From NCBI GenBank assembly GCA_916610825.1, contig OU744453.1, positions 3,788,724 to 3,852,723 on the forward strand: a stretch of 64,000 bases of DNA. Reading direction: 5' to 3'. The notes under the pieces were generated by a model. The model searched no databases. It saw nothing but the letters and a program-made list of their open reading frames with translations, and was not told the origin of the DNA. Position numbers and translations under genes: made by a program. Shown one piece after another: positions 49,362 through 60,899 of this stretch. Numbering within the stretch: position 1 is the stretch's first letter; each line of letters opens with the position of its first letter. The DNA comes from Haliclystus octoradiatus (Eukaryota > Cnidaria > Staurozoa > Stauromedusae > Haliclystidae).

Positions 49362-50429
49362 AATGATCTTTAAATGTATGCAAACCATATTTTGCAGAGG
49401 TTTATGAATCGTTAAAAAGTCAGTGGACTGTCCAAAGACAAGATAAATTTGGATTTTCATCAACTGCTTACGATCAAACCATCGAGCAAACTGCAAACCG
49501 CGACTCTAAAACGAAGGGTACAGTATTTAACATTTAAATTATATAGGTATACTGAAAATCATGTATAGGCCCGTTAATGAACTAATAAGGTAACATAATT
49601 CATGTTGTTCTTTATTATAAGGTGGTTTGATCGGTTTCACACTTAATAAAGCTGCAGTACATCGTTGGCTCCTTGCCCAACCTGAGCGATCATCAATTAT
49701 ACATCAATGCCAATATGGCTGGTATTAAATCTGAAGCAAGGTATAAGCAATAAATCTGTAGTAATGAAATGATAATCTCTATAGATGTGAAATGCAATGG
49801 ATTTACCCAAACGTTTTCCCTTCAACAGAAAGAAAAGAACCTCGATAAGACACAATATCAACGACATGAAAATGAAGTACAGAGTTTTTTATCAACTATA
49901 AACTCAATGGTCAAGCCATTCGATTTAAATGAACAGCAACTAGTCCAACTATCTAGTGGTATAATCGACCCAGATGAAGTTGCAGAAGGTTTACTAAAAG
50001 CAGTTGAGATTGGTGAAACGATGTTTCAATAGTTTGCTAAAGATAATTTGCTCGGTGAAACCCCCGATTCATTTGTACCTTTTACTAAAGCTCAACGGCC
50101 GACTTTTACGACCAATCTCAAGCCTACTAGTTAACAACGTCGAAAGGAAAGGTGATATCTCTGAAGACCTCGAGAAACCTCTGTGCAAGATTGCTTTTGT
50201 TAGCTCGTACTCAGGACATTGACCTCAAGACTGTTCTGTCTCATACTCTCTTGATCCGTACCCTCTAAGCTTATCAACGATGGACGGCTGTAGGACAAAA
50301 ACCAATAAAGCGAAGCTTTTGCATATTTTAGAAGGTAAATACTTTTAAAGACTGTTTCGTCTTTATATCGAGAAATACTATATCTACATTACATTATTAT
50401 TTTATGCTCTACTACATTTTATCACCAGG

Positions 50430-51211
50430 TTCATCACCGAATTGTATGGTTCCCTCTGTAGAAGAAAATGGGGCTTTGATGGTCGATGCGATGGCTCTTT
50501 TGCAAAAGTTGGGTAAAATCCCAGACACTTTTGATGGTAACTCTTCCATGGTATTATCAATATTAAAATCACAAGCAAAAACATTGTGCGTTAAACGAGT
50601 GGATTTTGTTTCTGATACATATCCACTTATAAGTATTAAATCAGGCGAGAGCCGCAAAAGGAGCAAACGTCATTAAAATATATGGAGATGATTGATGATT
50701 GCGGTATTTTATGAATGCTTTCAATTATGTACTTCATTCATTCATTTATCCATTTATTTTTTTACAGTTGATCAGAAAAGTCCCGTTCAATGGGCAAAAT
50801 ACCTGAGACATAGATCAAATAAAGAAGCTTTGATATCTTTTTTGGTTGATAGCTGGACGAAATTGCAAGATTTGCCGTTCCAGCTCTACTGCACGATTGG
50901 CTCAAATTGTATCTGCTTAACTCCATGCAACTGTAACAGTACTGTTGTTTCAGCACCTGATGTACCTGAACTTCCTTCCAACCACGAAGAAGCTGACACC
51001 AGACTTCTTCTTCATGCCCAACACGCACCTGAAGCAGGTTATGGTATCGTTATTATCTCAAGTCCAGACACAGACGTCCTGGTCATGATGACTGAGATGC
51101 AGTTGAAAACAAAATGCGATTTGTACCTTTCAACTGGTTCTCGTGAAAAAGCAAGAATAATCAACGTAGAACATTGTCACGATCATTGCGCAACGATATT
51201 TGCAGGAGCTT
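50430..51211 (+). pseudogene. XPG/FEN1-like nuclease part of the Academ-like protein
   Basis: The first piece has VDFVSDTYPLISIK (the N-terminal acidic motif position). After an intron ending near 50766, the second piece has NHEEADTRLLLHAQHA and IVIISSPDTDVLVMM. The E-A-D-T-x4-A and S-x-D-x-D pairing matches the internal metal-binding motifs of XPG/FEN1 and asteroid-type nucleases. A later piece (GCDSVSSFFRKGK, near 51340) fits the G-x-D helix-hairpin-helix region. The motifs are intact here although the whole gene is broken. Confidence 0.7.
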
Positions 51212-51478
51212 GATTTGATTTATTCGTTTACTTGTAAATGATCAGCAGTCACAAATTAAAGGATGATACTCTAATCTATGCTCCAATGAAGACGTATTTA
51301 TTAACAAATGCTCACACTTTTCTTGTAAATTTCAGGTTGTGATTCAGTAAGTTCTTTTTTCAGGAAAGGTAAAGATAGCTGCTGGAAACTGTTTCTTGAC
51401 CTAGAAATATATCCTTTTCAAAACCTTGGGTGCCAAAATTTATTTACGGATGAAGTTTTTACGTGATAAAAAATATTT

Positions 51479-51963
51479 GTGTGTAAACTTTATGGTCAGC
51501 ATACTCAGTCAAATGTTGACGAAGCAAGATTGAAATGTTTAAAAGCGGAAAATTTTCGGGTGAATCCCTGCCCCCTAATAAAGATTGCCTGGAAAAGCAT
51601 GCAAAGCGGGCTAATTATCAGGCGTACATATGGAAGCACTGCCTTGAATCCAATATCAACGTTGGAGACGCTCACATTCACAACAATGGATGGATAAAAA
51701 GCAACGACGATGCATTAGATATTGATTGGATGGAAAACAAACCCGTTCCAGATGCTCTTTTGGATAACGTTAATTGTGGCTGTAAAAGTGGCTGTGTTAC
51801 GAATAGATGTTCTTGCCGCAAATCCAGTGTCAAGTGCAGCGAGTTCTGCAAATGTTCGAATTGTGAAAATTCAGAATTAAGTAGCGTTATTGATGCTGAC
51901 GAAACGATTAATATTGAAACTCAGCTGCATTATCACGTGGAAGATAAAGAACAAGACATTTGA
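51479..51963 (+). pseudogene. C-terminal CXC cysteine motif of the Academ-like protein
   Basis: Two overlapping frames (QHTQSNVDEARLKCLKAE, then LPPNKDCLEKHAKRANYQAY) show one frameshift near 51540-51560. The end holds NCGCKSGCVTNRCSCRKSSV and CSEFCKCSNCEN, a tesmin/TSO1-type CXC repeat, which binds zinc and DNA in other proteins. The stop is at 51961-51963, and the poly(A) signal AATAAA is 48 bases on. Confidence 0.7.
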
Positions 51964-52010
51964 GAAGTTACTGACACAGAAGATTCCGATCAAGGTGTAT
52001 AATTTTAAAC

Positions 52011-52016
52011 AATAAA
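52011..52016 (+). terminator. poly(A) signal of the Academ-like gene
   Basis: AATAAA shortly after the CXC-encoding frame, in the sense direction. Confidence 0.6.
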
Positions 52017-52367
52017 AATGTAACTTTATTGAAGAAAAATTGGTTCAAATTATTATATTATCTGACTCGTGTTAATTATATGCATATAATGTTAAGTAAG
52101 AGCACCTTATACGGTTACCAATATACAGTTACATTTTTATAATAAACATTATTAAATTAAATCCTTTAAAAATAAAAACTAAATACTTAAATATACATAT
52201 TAAATTAAATACTTTACTAATATATAAAACCTTTGCAAGGTTATCAAGAGCAGTTATTGATCTTAATCCTTTCATATTTGATATAAAGCCACCAATTCAT
52301 TTTTATTAAAATAATACGCAAATTTATAGAAATTAGATCGAGTCTGCACGCAGGCTATGTTCGCTGG

Positions 52368-52648
52368 CATTATGTTGCTATGAACGTCGATTGTTGTCAT
52401 CGAAATGCAGCCAATCAGATCACCTCCGTGCGTGTAAGCGAGGCACGTGAAGGTGAACCTTGCCCCAAAAACTCAAAAAGCAAGTAAACATGGAGGTAGG
52501 AATTGGAGTAATACTGGCAATATTTAAATGCTGATAACTACTTTATTGGGGAATTAAAAGATGCTAAAAATTGCGAAAACACTTTTAATAGCATATATTT
52601 CAAGATAAGGTATTTGAACCTTCCTCTTCGCAAAGTGTATAGCATTTT
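52368..52648 (-). repeat. right terminal inverted repeat
   Basis: Reverse complement of 45283-45563, ending TATAGCATTTT. Its inner edge is at CATTATGTTGC. Confidence 0.9.
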
Positions 52649-52659
52649 ACGGTTATACA

Positions 52660-54185
52660 GACTCCCTTGTATTCGTCCCACGGACTAGTCCCCCCTCTCT
52701 GAGCAAAATTATGTTGGCAAATTCTGGTTCTTCGATATCTAATCTGACATTATCACTTATATTTATCAGCCGTTTTTTATTATCTGCAAGGCTCTGAATG
52801 GCAATATAAACTTGAAATTCACTAATTTATTGGAAATAAACTTATTATGGCGTCATTGACCGGCAGTCGCTGCATGCTCAATTTCAATTAAGCTTAGCGT
52901 AAATTCAACGATCAACGTTAGTCATGGCTCCAAATGTCAGTTTCAGCATGGTTTCTGGTACAGAAACAACACGAACAACTAACTCGCACGAGACTCTAAG
53001 TGCGTAGAGCCCAACGGTCATTTCACCCTTTTAACAAAACAAGAGATAATATCACAATGCCTCGGATCATGCAATAATCATAATAATTGAAGATATCAAC
53101 GAGAATAGACATGACTCACCTGAGATAAAATTTGATAGTAGAGCTTCTGTTTGTTACTAGCTCAGTCCACCAGTTCAGCAATGTTAGCAAAACGTAACGA
53201 TAGATAAATCAAGTAGCAAAAATCAAGACAAGTATAATATGCTAGTCCTTCTTCTGGAGTATAAGCAAAGAAATTTGGAACGAGAACACAAACAATATAT
53301 TAAATTGTTATAATAAAAATAGTAGCATTTGCTAATAATCTTGACTTGATATTAAATTTAACGTCTACCATGAACGACAATAGGATGCTGAATTCGACAA
53401 TAACATTTCAACCGGAAAAGTATACTATTTAGAACACTCTTTAATGTCATGATAAATGATTTGTGTAACTAATAACGTAATGAATTCGATCAATCTGAGT
53501 GGTTGAAAGCTTTGACTCTAAATCACAATCTCAACAAAGAACTAAACGAGGTTCGAAAACGCAATCGATCTTTCAATTCGAAGCTTGCATCACAAATTGA
53601 GGATTTCCAAATTGTTTTCAGGTGTTTTCAAAAACATAAACTTATGAGTAGTAAAGTCTTGTAAACTATAAAAAAGCCTGATAATCCTTATACTAAGCAA
53701 TTGGTGCACAGTATTCCTTGAATTATTGTTATTTGGCGTACTATAGGTTCACTCCAGGAGAAAACTGGAAGATGAAAATCTCACGCGGTGGCGTCTAATG
53801 AGTTTCTGATGTCTTTTCTTTTTTCCTTACGTAGCTGCTTATACGTGAAATATAAAAAGCTTATAGATAACTGTGCGCCCGTTGCTTCTTGTTATAACTT
53901 TATTTAATGACAAAATTGAAAAATTCAGCATTGTGATCAATTGCGATGAGTGAAAGTGTAATTAACTGAATAACCCTTTTTAGTTTAATTGTTTATGTCA
54001 ACAATTGTTAAGACTTTCTTATAGAATTTCGTCTATTAAATGTCTTTTAATTATAGAAAATTATTAATTAACAACCTGCATGATATATCTAATCTATTGA
54101 ATTCATGATAATAACATATAGCTTTAAATAAATCGAAAATATTACATGTTAAAATTTCAACTATACAGATATAATTCAATATAGA
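52660..54185. other. intergenic stretch with one coiled-coil-like ORF
   Basis: At 53479-53621 an open plus-strand stretch encodes a charged helix (SEWLKALTLNHNLNKELNEV and KRNRSFNSKLASQIEDF) and ends at CAG before GTGTTT. It could be an exon fragment of an unknown coiled-coil gene, but there is a stop just upstream and no acceptor. Nothing else is recognised. Confidence 0.35.
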
Positions 54186-54189
54186 TTTA

Positions 54190-54458
<269 letters not shown>

Positions 54459-54484
54459 GATTATCCCCTTGGAGAACCATAGAT

Positions 54485-54733
54485 TTGACAAATTCCAAGG
54501 GAGCTTATAGGCTACCTAAATCCCTTTTAACACAACATTTCTTTCCAGCACAAGCGCTTAATAAACATTTCTATGGCGGAATTAAGAAAAAAAGGATAAT
54601 AAAGGATGGCAGCTTAATTGGTGGAAAAACGTTTATTGACGCACTTCTTCGTAAAATGATGCTCCGATTAATGTACGGTTTGATCAAATTCGAATTGAAG
54701 AAAAATTTCAAAGGTGAACCTGAAATGAATTAG
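54485..54733 (+). other. unidentified 82-codon ORF
   Basis: It is Lys-rich and basic (IKKKRIIKDG, LKKNFKGEPEMN) with no domain I know. It follows the ATT array directly. It could be part of a decayed element. Weak support. Confidence 0.2.
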
Positions 54734-54739
54734 AATGTC

Positions 54740-56540
54740 AATTTGACAATTAAATAAACAACTATTTAAAGGTAGATAAGTTTGATTGGAAAACAAGGGA
54801 TAGAATAGACGTAATTTGTTTTGAGTCATTACTATATCTTTTCTTTGTAATTTGTATACTCTGTTCTTGTCTTAATTTTATCACATAATATAAAAAAAAT
54901 GTTATCACATATTTTGAATTAGCTAAATTAAAACATATAGATGTTATCGTCTTTTAAATTTCTATCCTTATAATAATTTTATTCGCTTGAAAATGTCATA
55001 TATTAGTATTAGACGAAACATCACAAAACACGTGGATCGATAGTTTTACGAGTTAGATATAGTTAAGTTATAATATGCATTGTTATTGTTTCATGTGACA
55101 AACCAAATTGTTTCATTTCACGATGAAATGCTAAACATTTGTTCAATAATTGACAAGGAGCATGGAGGATGGTATGACAAGCCAGTTACACTCCTTACAA
55201 GCAGCGGTTTAACTGTTCCTCGAAAGCCCAAGGTGCTTCTACGCAGACTCATGGAAACAATATACCTTTTGAGCTTATTTGTCAATATTTTTGTCGCACA
55301 GTAGTCGTCCCATATCTTGACCAATCATCAATTCGCTCTTAGAGAAAATGGATAAATTACAAATATTTATTTGAAAAATGTCGGTCATCATATGCAAAAC
55401 GAAAAAAGTTGTATTTACTTCCACGTGTGAAGAAGGACCGAGGAAAAAGATCTTTTTATTTTCGAGGTGCACGTCTTATGAAAAAATATATCAATGTATA
55501 TAGCTATAACAAAATAAATACAAACAAGAAAAATTATTAAACTTATTAGATACATCAAATACCCAACAAAAGTAAATAGAATCACCAGGCTTCAAAAAGC
55601 AACTGCAAAATCGTCTTATTCTGAATACTATATGTGAAGTATGTTGAACTAGCTATCTATGTAATAAGTTGTTTGTGGACCATAAAATATACTTTATGCA
55701 AATACTATACTAACACTCAATACGAGCAGTTAACCTTTTCGAAATGAACTATGAAAGCTCAAGTGTCCATTATACGGAATGCATGTTAAGGTTGTGTCTG
55801 GCAAAGACTGGATAGCAAAATCCTGTGTTTTTCTTGATATTTATCAAAATGACATTTCCATATTTCAACCCTAATGGGCTATACGAAAATCTCCCAATAT
55901 ACGAAACAGCCGTTGCTGAGCTGGAGTTGGAGTGTAGTACTGGGGCATGCTTAACAGGTTAAATACTCTTGCATGTGTGGAACAAATAATATATAGCAAC
56001 GAGAAATTAGGGATCAGAAAGTCTATTTTTTCGTATGTTTTTAATTTTATTTTGTATTTATTTGATTCGGTGCCGATGTATAACATTTTTTGTATATGTT
56101 TCTTGCATGAAATCCCTATCATCTTGGCACATAGGTTTTCATATTCATTTGTGTTTGATGTTTCTCAATAAACATTGATTATTGTATACTGAGAACATAA
56201 TATAATATGAAACAACAACCTTTTTTATTATAATTTACCTTTATTCTCCCTTCCCCATAAGACATTTTAAGGCATTACTGTTGCTTCTTCTGTCATTGAT
56301 CAGTACCACATGAGATGAGAAGCCAATCTTGGTTTACATGCAGTATTACAATGTTTAATATTACTAGTAATCAATAAAACAATTATATTTTTATTAGTAG
56401 TTTCTTAGTAAAACATTGTAAAGTAAAGGATAACGACAAGAGAAAACTGTGAGAATTGCGACGTTTCGATATTCATATATCATTTTCAAGCGAAAGGGAA
56501 TAAATTTAAAGTTGAAATGGTATATATAGTATAACAAAAT
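54740..56540. other. AT-rich intergenic stretch with a small ORF
   Basis: A 74-codon plus-strand frame at 55080-55304 (HGGWYDKPVTLLTSSGLTVP) has no recognised domain. I see no other gene, RNA or repeat boundary here. Confidence 0.3.
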
Positions 56541-56543
56541 AAT

Positions 56544-57757
56544 CTAATTTACATAATCTATTGTATAAATAATAAAAATAGTACGTCGACCATATACAAA
56601 ACTATGAAACTTTTTAACTCCCCAATCGATTGCCAATAATTCTCGTTCGATGTTTGCGTAATGACTCTCCGTAGTAGTCAATGCACGTGATGCATAAGCA
56701 ATGGGTTTTCCGTGCTGCATCACAACAGCACCAAGTCCTGTTCCGCTGACATCAACATTGAGCACAGTTTCCGCAGTATTGTCAAAATATGAGAGAACAG
56801 GTGCATTAGTAAGAATTTGCTTCAGTTGTGTGAACGCTTCTTCTTGTGCCTTATCCCATATAAATACAGATTATTTCTGTGTTAACTGAGTGATAGGACG
56901 TTGGATACTGGCTTTATTACTTATAAACTTGTCTAGATAGTTAATTGTTCCCAAAATTCTCAATATCCCTTCCTTGTCTTGTGGAGCAGGCATATTACAA
57001 ATAGCTTTTTCTTTATTAGGATATGGCTTCAGGCCATCAACATCTAATGTATGTCCTACATAATTGACTTCAGCTACACGTAGTTTTACTTTACTAGGAT
57101 TGAATTTTAATCCAACCTCCTGGCTTCGCTTCAAAATTGCTCTAAGTTTATTGTCATGTTCTTCTTTGTCCTTGCCGGTGATAAGGAAATCATCAACAAT
57201 TATATCTACAGGCAAGTCTTGAAATAAGCGTTTCATTTCTCTCTGATATATTTTGGGCGCTGGTGCAATCCCAAATGGCAACCTCTTAAATCGATACCGC
57301 CCCCAAGGACTATTAAAAGTTAATAACTTTGATGTTTCCTCGTCGACAAGCAATTGCCAAAAACCACTACTACCATCTAGACTTGTAATTGTTGTCATGG
57401 GGTAATGTTGTCTCTTAAGAGCCTTATTAAATTCTCTTGGATCAATACAGAGCCGTATATCATTTTTAGATGGTGGGTCAGCAGTAGATTTTCCTTTAGC
57501 TTTACGCTTATCCACCACGAGTATAGATGAAACCCAAGGAGTATGATCAGTCTCTTTGACTATTATTTCATCGTCTACCATTTCCTTCAGTTTACTCTGT
57601 ACAGCGTCCATGAGAGCAATAGGAATTTTTCTGGGTGGGTGAATTACTGGTGATATGGCATTGTCAATTTCTAAATGGATAAAGTTTTGTAATTTTTCAG
57701 GTTTTTCGCTGAAACAATCTCTAAACTCTTGTAAAACTGAATCAGTATCAATTAAAC
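56544..57757 (-). pseudogene. Gypsy reverse transcriptase and partial RNase H
   Basis: RT begins with PPRKIPIALMDAVQSKLKEM, then TPWVSSILVVDKRK, IRLCIDPREFNKALKRQHYP, SLDGSSGFWQLLVDEE, RYRFKRLPFGIAPAPKIYQR and IIVDDFLITGKDKEEHD (catalytic VDD), NYVGHTLDVDGLKP and INYLDKFI. About 16 residues expected between QHYPMTT and the SLD motif are deleted. RNase H starts TVLNVDVSGTGLGAVVMQHG and IAYASRALTTTESHYANIER, and stops after the third motif. Active-site aspartates remain, but the deletion and in-frame TAA make it non-functional. Confidence 0.88.
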
Positions 57758-58981
57758 GGTTTTTTCATAAGATGCAGCTATCTCTGTTATAAGATTGACA
57801 TTCATAAATTTGATAATTTCTAAATCAAGACAGGCTTCACATCCTAGAAGGGGAACAAATTCCCCATCTACAACAAGAACGCATGCATTAATGGTTCTAG
57901 TCATGCATTTTATTGGTAAAGTTACATAACCCAATGACTGAATTGGCTGCTTTGCCATCTAACCTTTTAAAGGGATTTTTATCTTTTTCAAAGGTTTTGT
58001 TGTTAACATTTTATATAGGCTTGCAGGGATCACAGTTGCATCTGCACCAGTGTCAGCTTTTACATCAACTTTCTTTCCAGCAATGTTCAATTTCACAATG
58101 TTACATCTGTCTGATATTCTCAATAGCTTAATTTGAACTGTGTCCACTTCTATACTATCAAAATACACATGTGATTCTTCTAATTGGTCAGTACAATCTG
58201 TCACAGTACTGATATTTTTTGCTTGCTTAATGCTCACTTTTAAGAAATGATTTAATTCTTGGCATTTATTGCATTTTTTACCATATGCTGGGCAATTCTT
58301 TGGGTTAGAAAATGAGTGACGGTAGCTGCAAAATTTACATGACATTTTGAAATTATCATTAGCTTTGTGACTTGGTCTCGATACACTGTTGACTTCAACA
58401 TCAGCAGGAGTACTCTTTCCAAATTGAAATTTTTGTTGTTCGGCCGCTTCAAACGTTCTGCAATAATCATGAGCTGTTTGAAGTTCAAGATCTGCTTTCT
58501 TCAATAATTCTCCGTGCAGCTGGTCAGATCTTACACCACCCACTATTCGGTCACGAATAAGAGAATCTCTTAGCACTGAGAAATCGCATGTTAAGGATAA
58601 ACGTTTCAAGTCACTAACAAAGTTATTTATACGCTCACCTTCTTTCTGATTTCGTTGGTTAAACATCAGGCGTTCGTATATAGTGTTTTTTCCTCCTTGG
58701 CAAAGTTCTTGGAATTTGCAACACACATCTTCGTACGAATTTGCACTTTCCCCTTGTCTATATGTAAAGTGACTGAATTCTTCAATAGCCTCTGGGCCAG
58801 CACAGTTTAGCAATAAATTCACTTTTAATTTATCCGATTTGCCATCTTTTTCTTTCGCAATTAAATATATATTGAACTGCATTATAAATCATTTGCAGTT
58901 TGCGAGTCGCCTCCAATTCTCCGCCGATTGTGCATCTAGCACAAGGGGACCAGGTTTGCTGAAACCCTCTCGTTCAGCCAT
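57752..58981 (-). pseudogene. Gypsy gag-protease
   Basis: The frame runs from ATG at 58981 (MAEREGFSKPGPLVLDAQSA) and hits TGA near 58893. It then stays open from 58882 to 57959. Features: KVNLLLNCAGPEAIEEF (capsid-like), zinc knuckle cysteines (CKFCSYRHSFSNPKNCPAYG and KKCNKCQELNHF) and the protease motif VKADTGADATVIP with the catalytic DTGA. A TAG at 57961-57959 splits off LPIKCMTRTINACVLVVDG and LLGCEACLDLEIIKF, the usual segment before RT. Confidence 0.85.
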
Positions 58982-59015
58982 ATCGTTGTAAATAACTTTC
59001 AAAATTAATAAACCC

Positions 59016-59033
59016 TTGATACATCTGACACCA
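59016..59033 (-). other. Gypsy primer-binding site
   Basis: TGGTGTCAGATGTATCAA (minus strand) lies directly after the LTR end. TGG followed by such a sequence is the usual match to a tRNA 3' end in Ty3/Gypsy elements. The tRNA was not identified. Confidence 0.55.
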
Positions 59034-59172
59034 TGTTTTAATTCTGTTGTATTAATCAATCACACAAGACATATAAAATAGACTTGTAAATGTAAACATC
59101 AAGATAGATTTTATAGCATCTCCATTTCTAACAACGCTGACACACGTGGAGGGACTGGGAAACAGTCCAACA
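59034..59172 (-). repeat. Gypsy 5' LTR, 139 bp
   Basis: On the minus strand it starts TGTTGGACTGTTTCCCAGTC and ends AATTAAAACA, a TG/CA pair, with a TATAAAAT box in the middle. It is followed at once by TGGTGTCAGATG, a primer-binding-site-like sequence. No 3' partner is in the window. Confidence 0.65.
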
Positions 59173-59179
59173 TAATTAA

Positions 59180-60530
59180 TTAACATAAATTATAACAGTT
59201 TGCACTTTTAATGTGGGGTGCAACTCCCTGATGGCTAGCATCTCGTGTATTAGGCAATCAAATTGTATATTATCAAACATTTGTTTGCCTTACTTTTTTC
59301 ATGTGTTCTGGAACTTCAGGGCTGCCTCTCTTTTTGCAGATCTCGGGATTCTTTTCAATTCCGAGTATGTATGCCAATATCACTTTTAGATGTAAATATT
59401 TTTAAAATTGAAAACATTGGAATTGTAACACAGCTCAAACATTGTTTTTCTTTGTTTCATAATTTTCAAATATCATAATTTTTAAACTGGTTAATAGTCG
59501 TAGTGAAGCTTTTATAATGCGCGTTTGAAGTGAAAGTTTTGATTGTAAGCTTTGAGCCTTTAAAAAGCTTGAAAATTTACAATTTTCGAACGTTTAGAAG
59601 AGGATCATGTTCCGGACTCCTTGTAGCTGGGGTTTTCCCACTTCTTCGTTATCTTTCTATTAGTCATTAGTTTTCCTGAATCAGCCCCTGTGCAATAACA
59701 CAGAAAAACCCTCCAATTAATAGGAATAAAGATTAATAAATTTAAGGAACAATATCTTTTATATTTGAAAAATAGCATTACTCGAGACAACGCAAAAACA
59801 CCTTTCACATTTCCGTTGCAGATGTTAAAATTCTGTTATCTAAATCTTGATTCTAGATTATATCAAGTTTAATCAATTTGCTGCTAAATAAATTATGGTA
59901 GTGATGACGATGAATATTCGGGTTTCCAAGTTATCGTATGCTATGCATAGGATAGCTTTTTCTTGTTTCCTATTTGTTAATTGAAAAATGACAATGTCTA
60001 TATGTGACTTTGAACGGGAATTAATAATCTGAGTCAATAAGGTAGAGCTCGAGACAATAAAGTCGCGGCGATATGTCCAGATTGACGTGATAAAAAACAT
60101 GTTTCACAAATGTTTACATTTCGAAGTAAAGATTTCCTATTAACAAAACCCAGAAACAGAGCTATCAACTTTACTAGATAAAAAAGATGCAGAATATTCA
60201 AAATAGACAACGAAATACAAATAGCTCTTTATCTAATCAAGTAATATCGATACCGTATCAAAACTATTCAAGTCTTTAAATTATAACCAATTATATTTAA
60301 TAAACTGGTTACATGTACTATGAAATCGCAATATTTCTCAAAACGCAGTTGTTCTTGAATAATGGGATTAATCAAAGTATGAATTAATAAGAAAACAATT
60401 TCAGCTGTTGATTATATGACCGTTGTCATATTAATATAATGTGTTCATAATTTGTGCATACAATCGTGTGTTGATATATAATGGAACTTTTTAGCTTGCT
60501 TGTTTTGAACTTTTGGAATTTTTGTCAATG
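59180..60530. other. intergenic stretch
   Basis: AT-rich. Several 60-75-codon frames on both strands show no domain or splice context. No gene is supported. Confidence 0.35.
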
Positions 60531-60536
60531 TCTGTA

Positions 60537-60893
60537 AAAAAGTAATGTAGACGGTGGCGCCCTACAGGAGGCACCGTACCATTCCTCTATTTCTAGAGGA
60601 GCTGTTTTTTTGCTGAGAGGAATGATTTTAAACGCTCTGTGTTGATCTCAGCCGCGACACTGCAAATCAATGTCAATAGAGTTCATTGCAGACAGGTCTC
60701 GATTGTCAGCTACTTACAATGCAATTTCCTCTTGATAATTCTATCTGCCATTCTCAGATGATACTCATTTGATGTTTCAGATAAAGTCAAGGCTGAGTTG
60801 ACCTTCGGGGAATCTGAACCACAGTCGATCAGATATGATCCGATCCGAAGTTCGATTGCTTTGCCAACTGAGCTAGATTTCCACATATAATGT
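60537..60893 (-). mobile_element. tRNA-derived SINE with intact-looking head
   Basis: On the minus strand the head (60892-60806) has a perfect A box TAGCTCAGTTGGC, an anticodon-arm-like GAACTTCGGATC (as in tRNA-Arg(UCG)) and a B box GGTTCAGATTCC, with a tRNA-like length plus a short extra segment. The body to 60537 is shared with 29047-29275. Pairing in the acceptor and anticodon stems is poor, so I call a SINE rather than a working tRNA gene. Confidence 0.75.
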
Positions 60894-60899
60894 CTGACC

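Larger units (their letters stand above)
47274..50025 (+). pseudogene. Academ-like transposase, central (catalytic-like) part
   Basis: Successive exon-like pieces: 47274 onward with MLVFDNDDFGEE (an acidic motif plausibly catalytic); AKAQQIRW and VFRLGEFHTAMSFCGAIGKLF near 47880-48000; 48104-48443 with SVNGVLSGKFYNGSIRCHM; 48528-48695 with LPWLFVADRIHYSRYG; 49398-49517 with WTVQRQDKFGF; and 49622 onward with GFTLNKAAVHRWLLAQPERSS. A stretch near 47770-47860 has lost the VVFDQ-type motif expected before AKAQ. Stops at 48569 and elsewhere break the frame. Splice signals between pieces are canonical. Confidence 0.65.
45283..52648 (+). mobile_element. Academ-like (AcademX-type) DNA transposon, 7.37 kb, degenerate
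   Basis: The element is bounded by 281-bp terminal inverted repeats with about 17 mismatches by eye and no length difference. The interior carries one plus-strand split gene with transposase-like, XPG-nuclease-like and CXC cysteine parts and an AATAAA at 52011, just before the right repeat. To my knowledge this combination matches the AcademX branch of the Academ superfamily. Several frameshifts and stops make it non-autonomous. No clear 3-4 bp duplication was found, so the exact outer edges are uncertain by a few bases. Confidence 0.75.
56544..59172 (-). mobile_element. Gypsy (Ty3) LTR retrotransposon, 3'-truncated
   Basis: It is complete from the 5' LTR through gag, protease and RT into the start of RNase H on the minus strand, then ends abruptly at about 56544. 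The rest of RNase H, integrase and the 3' LTR are absent. Stops in gag (near 58893), after protease (57961-57959) and before RNase H (56868-56870), and a frame change near 57757, show it is dead. Confidence 0.85.

Noticed and set aside
60806-60892. A functional tRNA-Arg gene
   Set aside because: The A box and B box are good, but the acceptor and anticodon stems pair poorly and the sequence continues into a dispersed SINE body.
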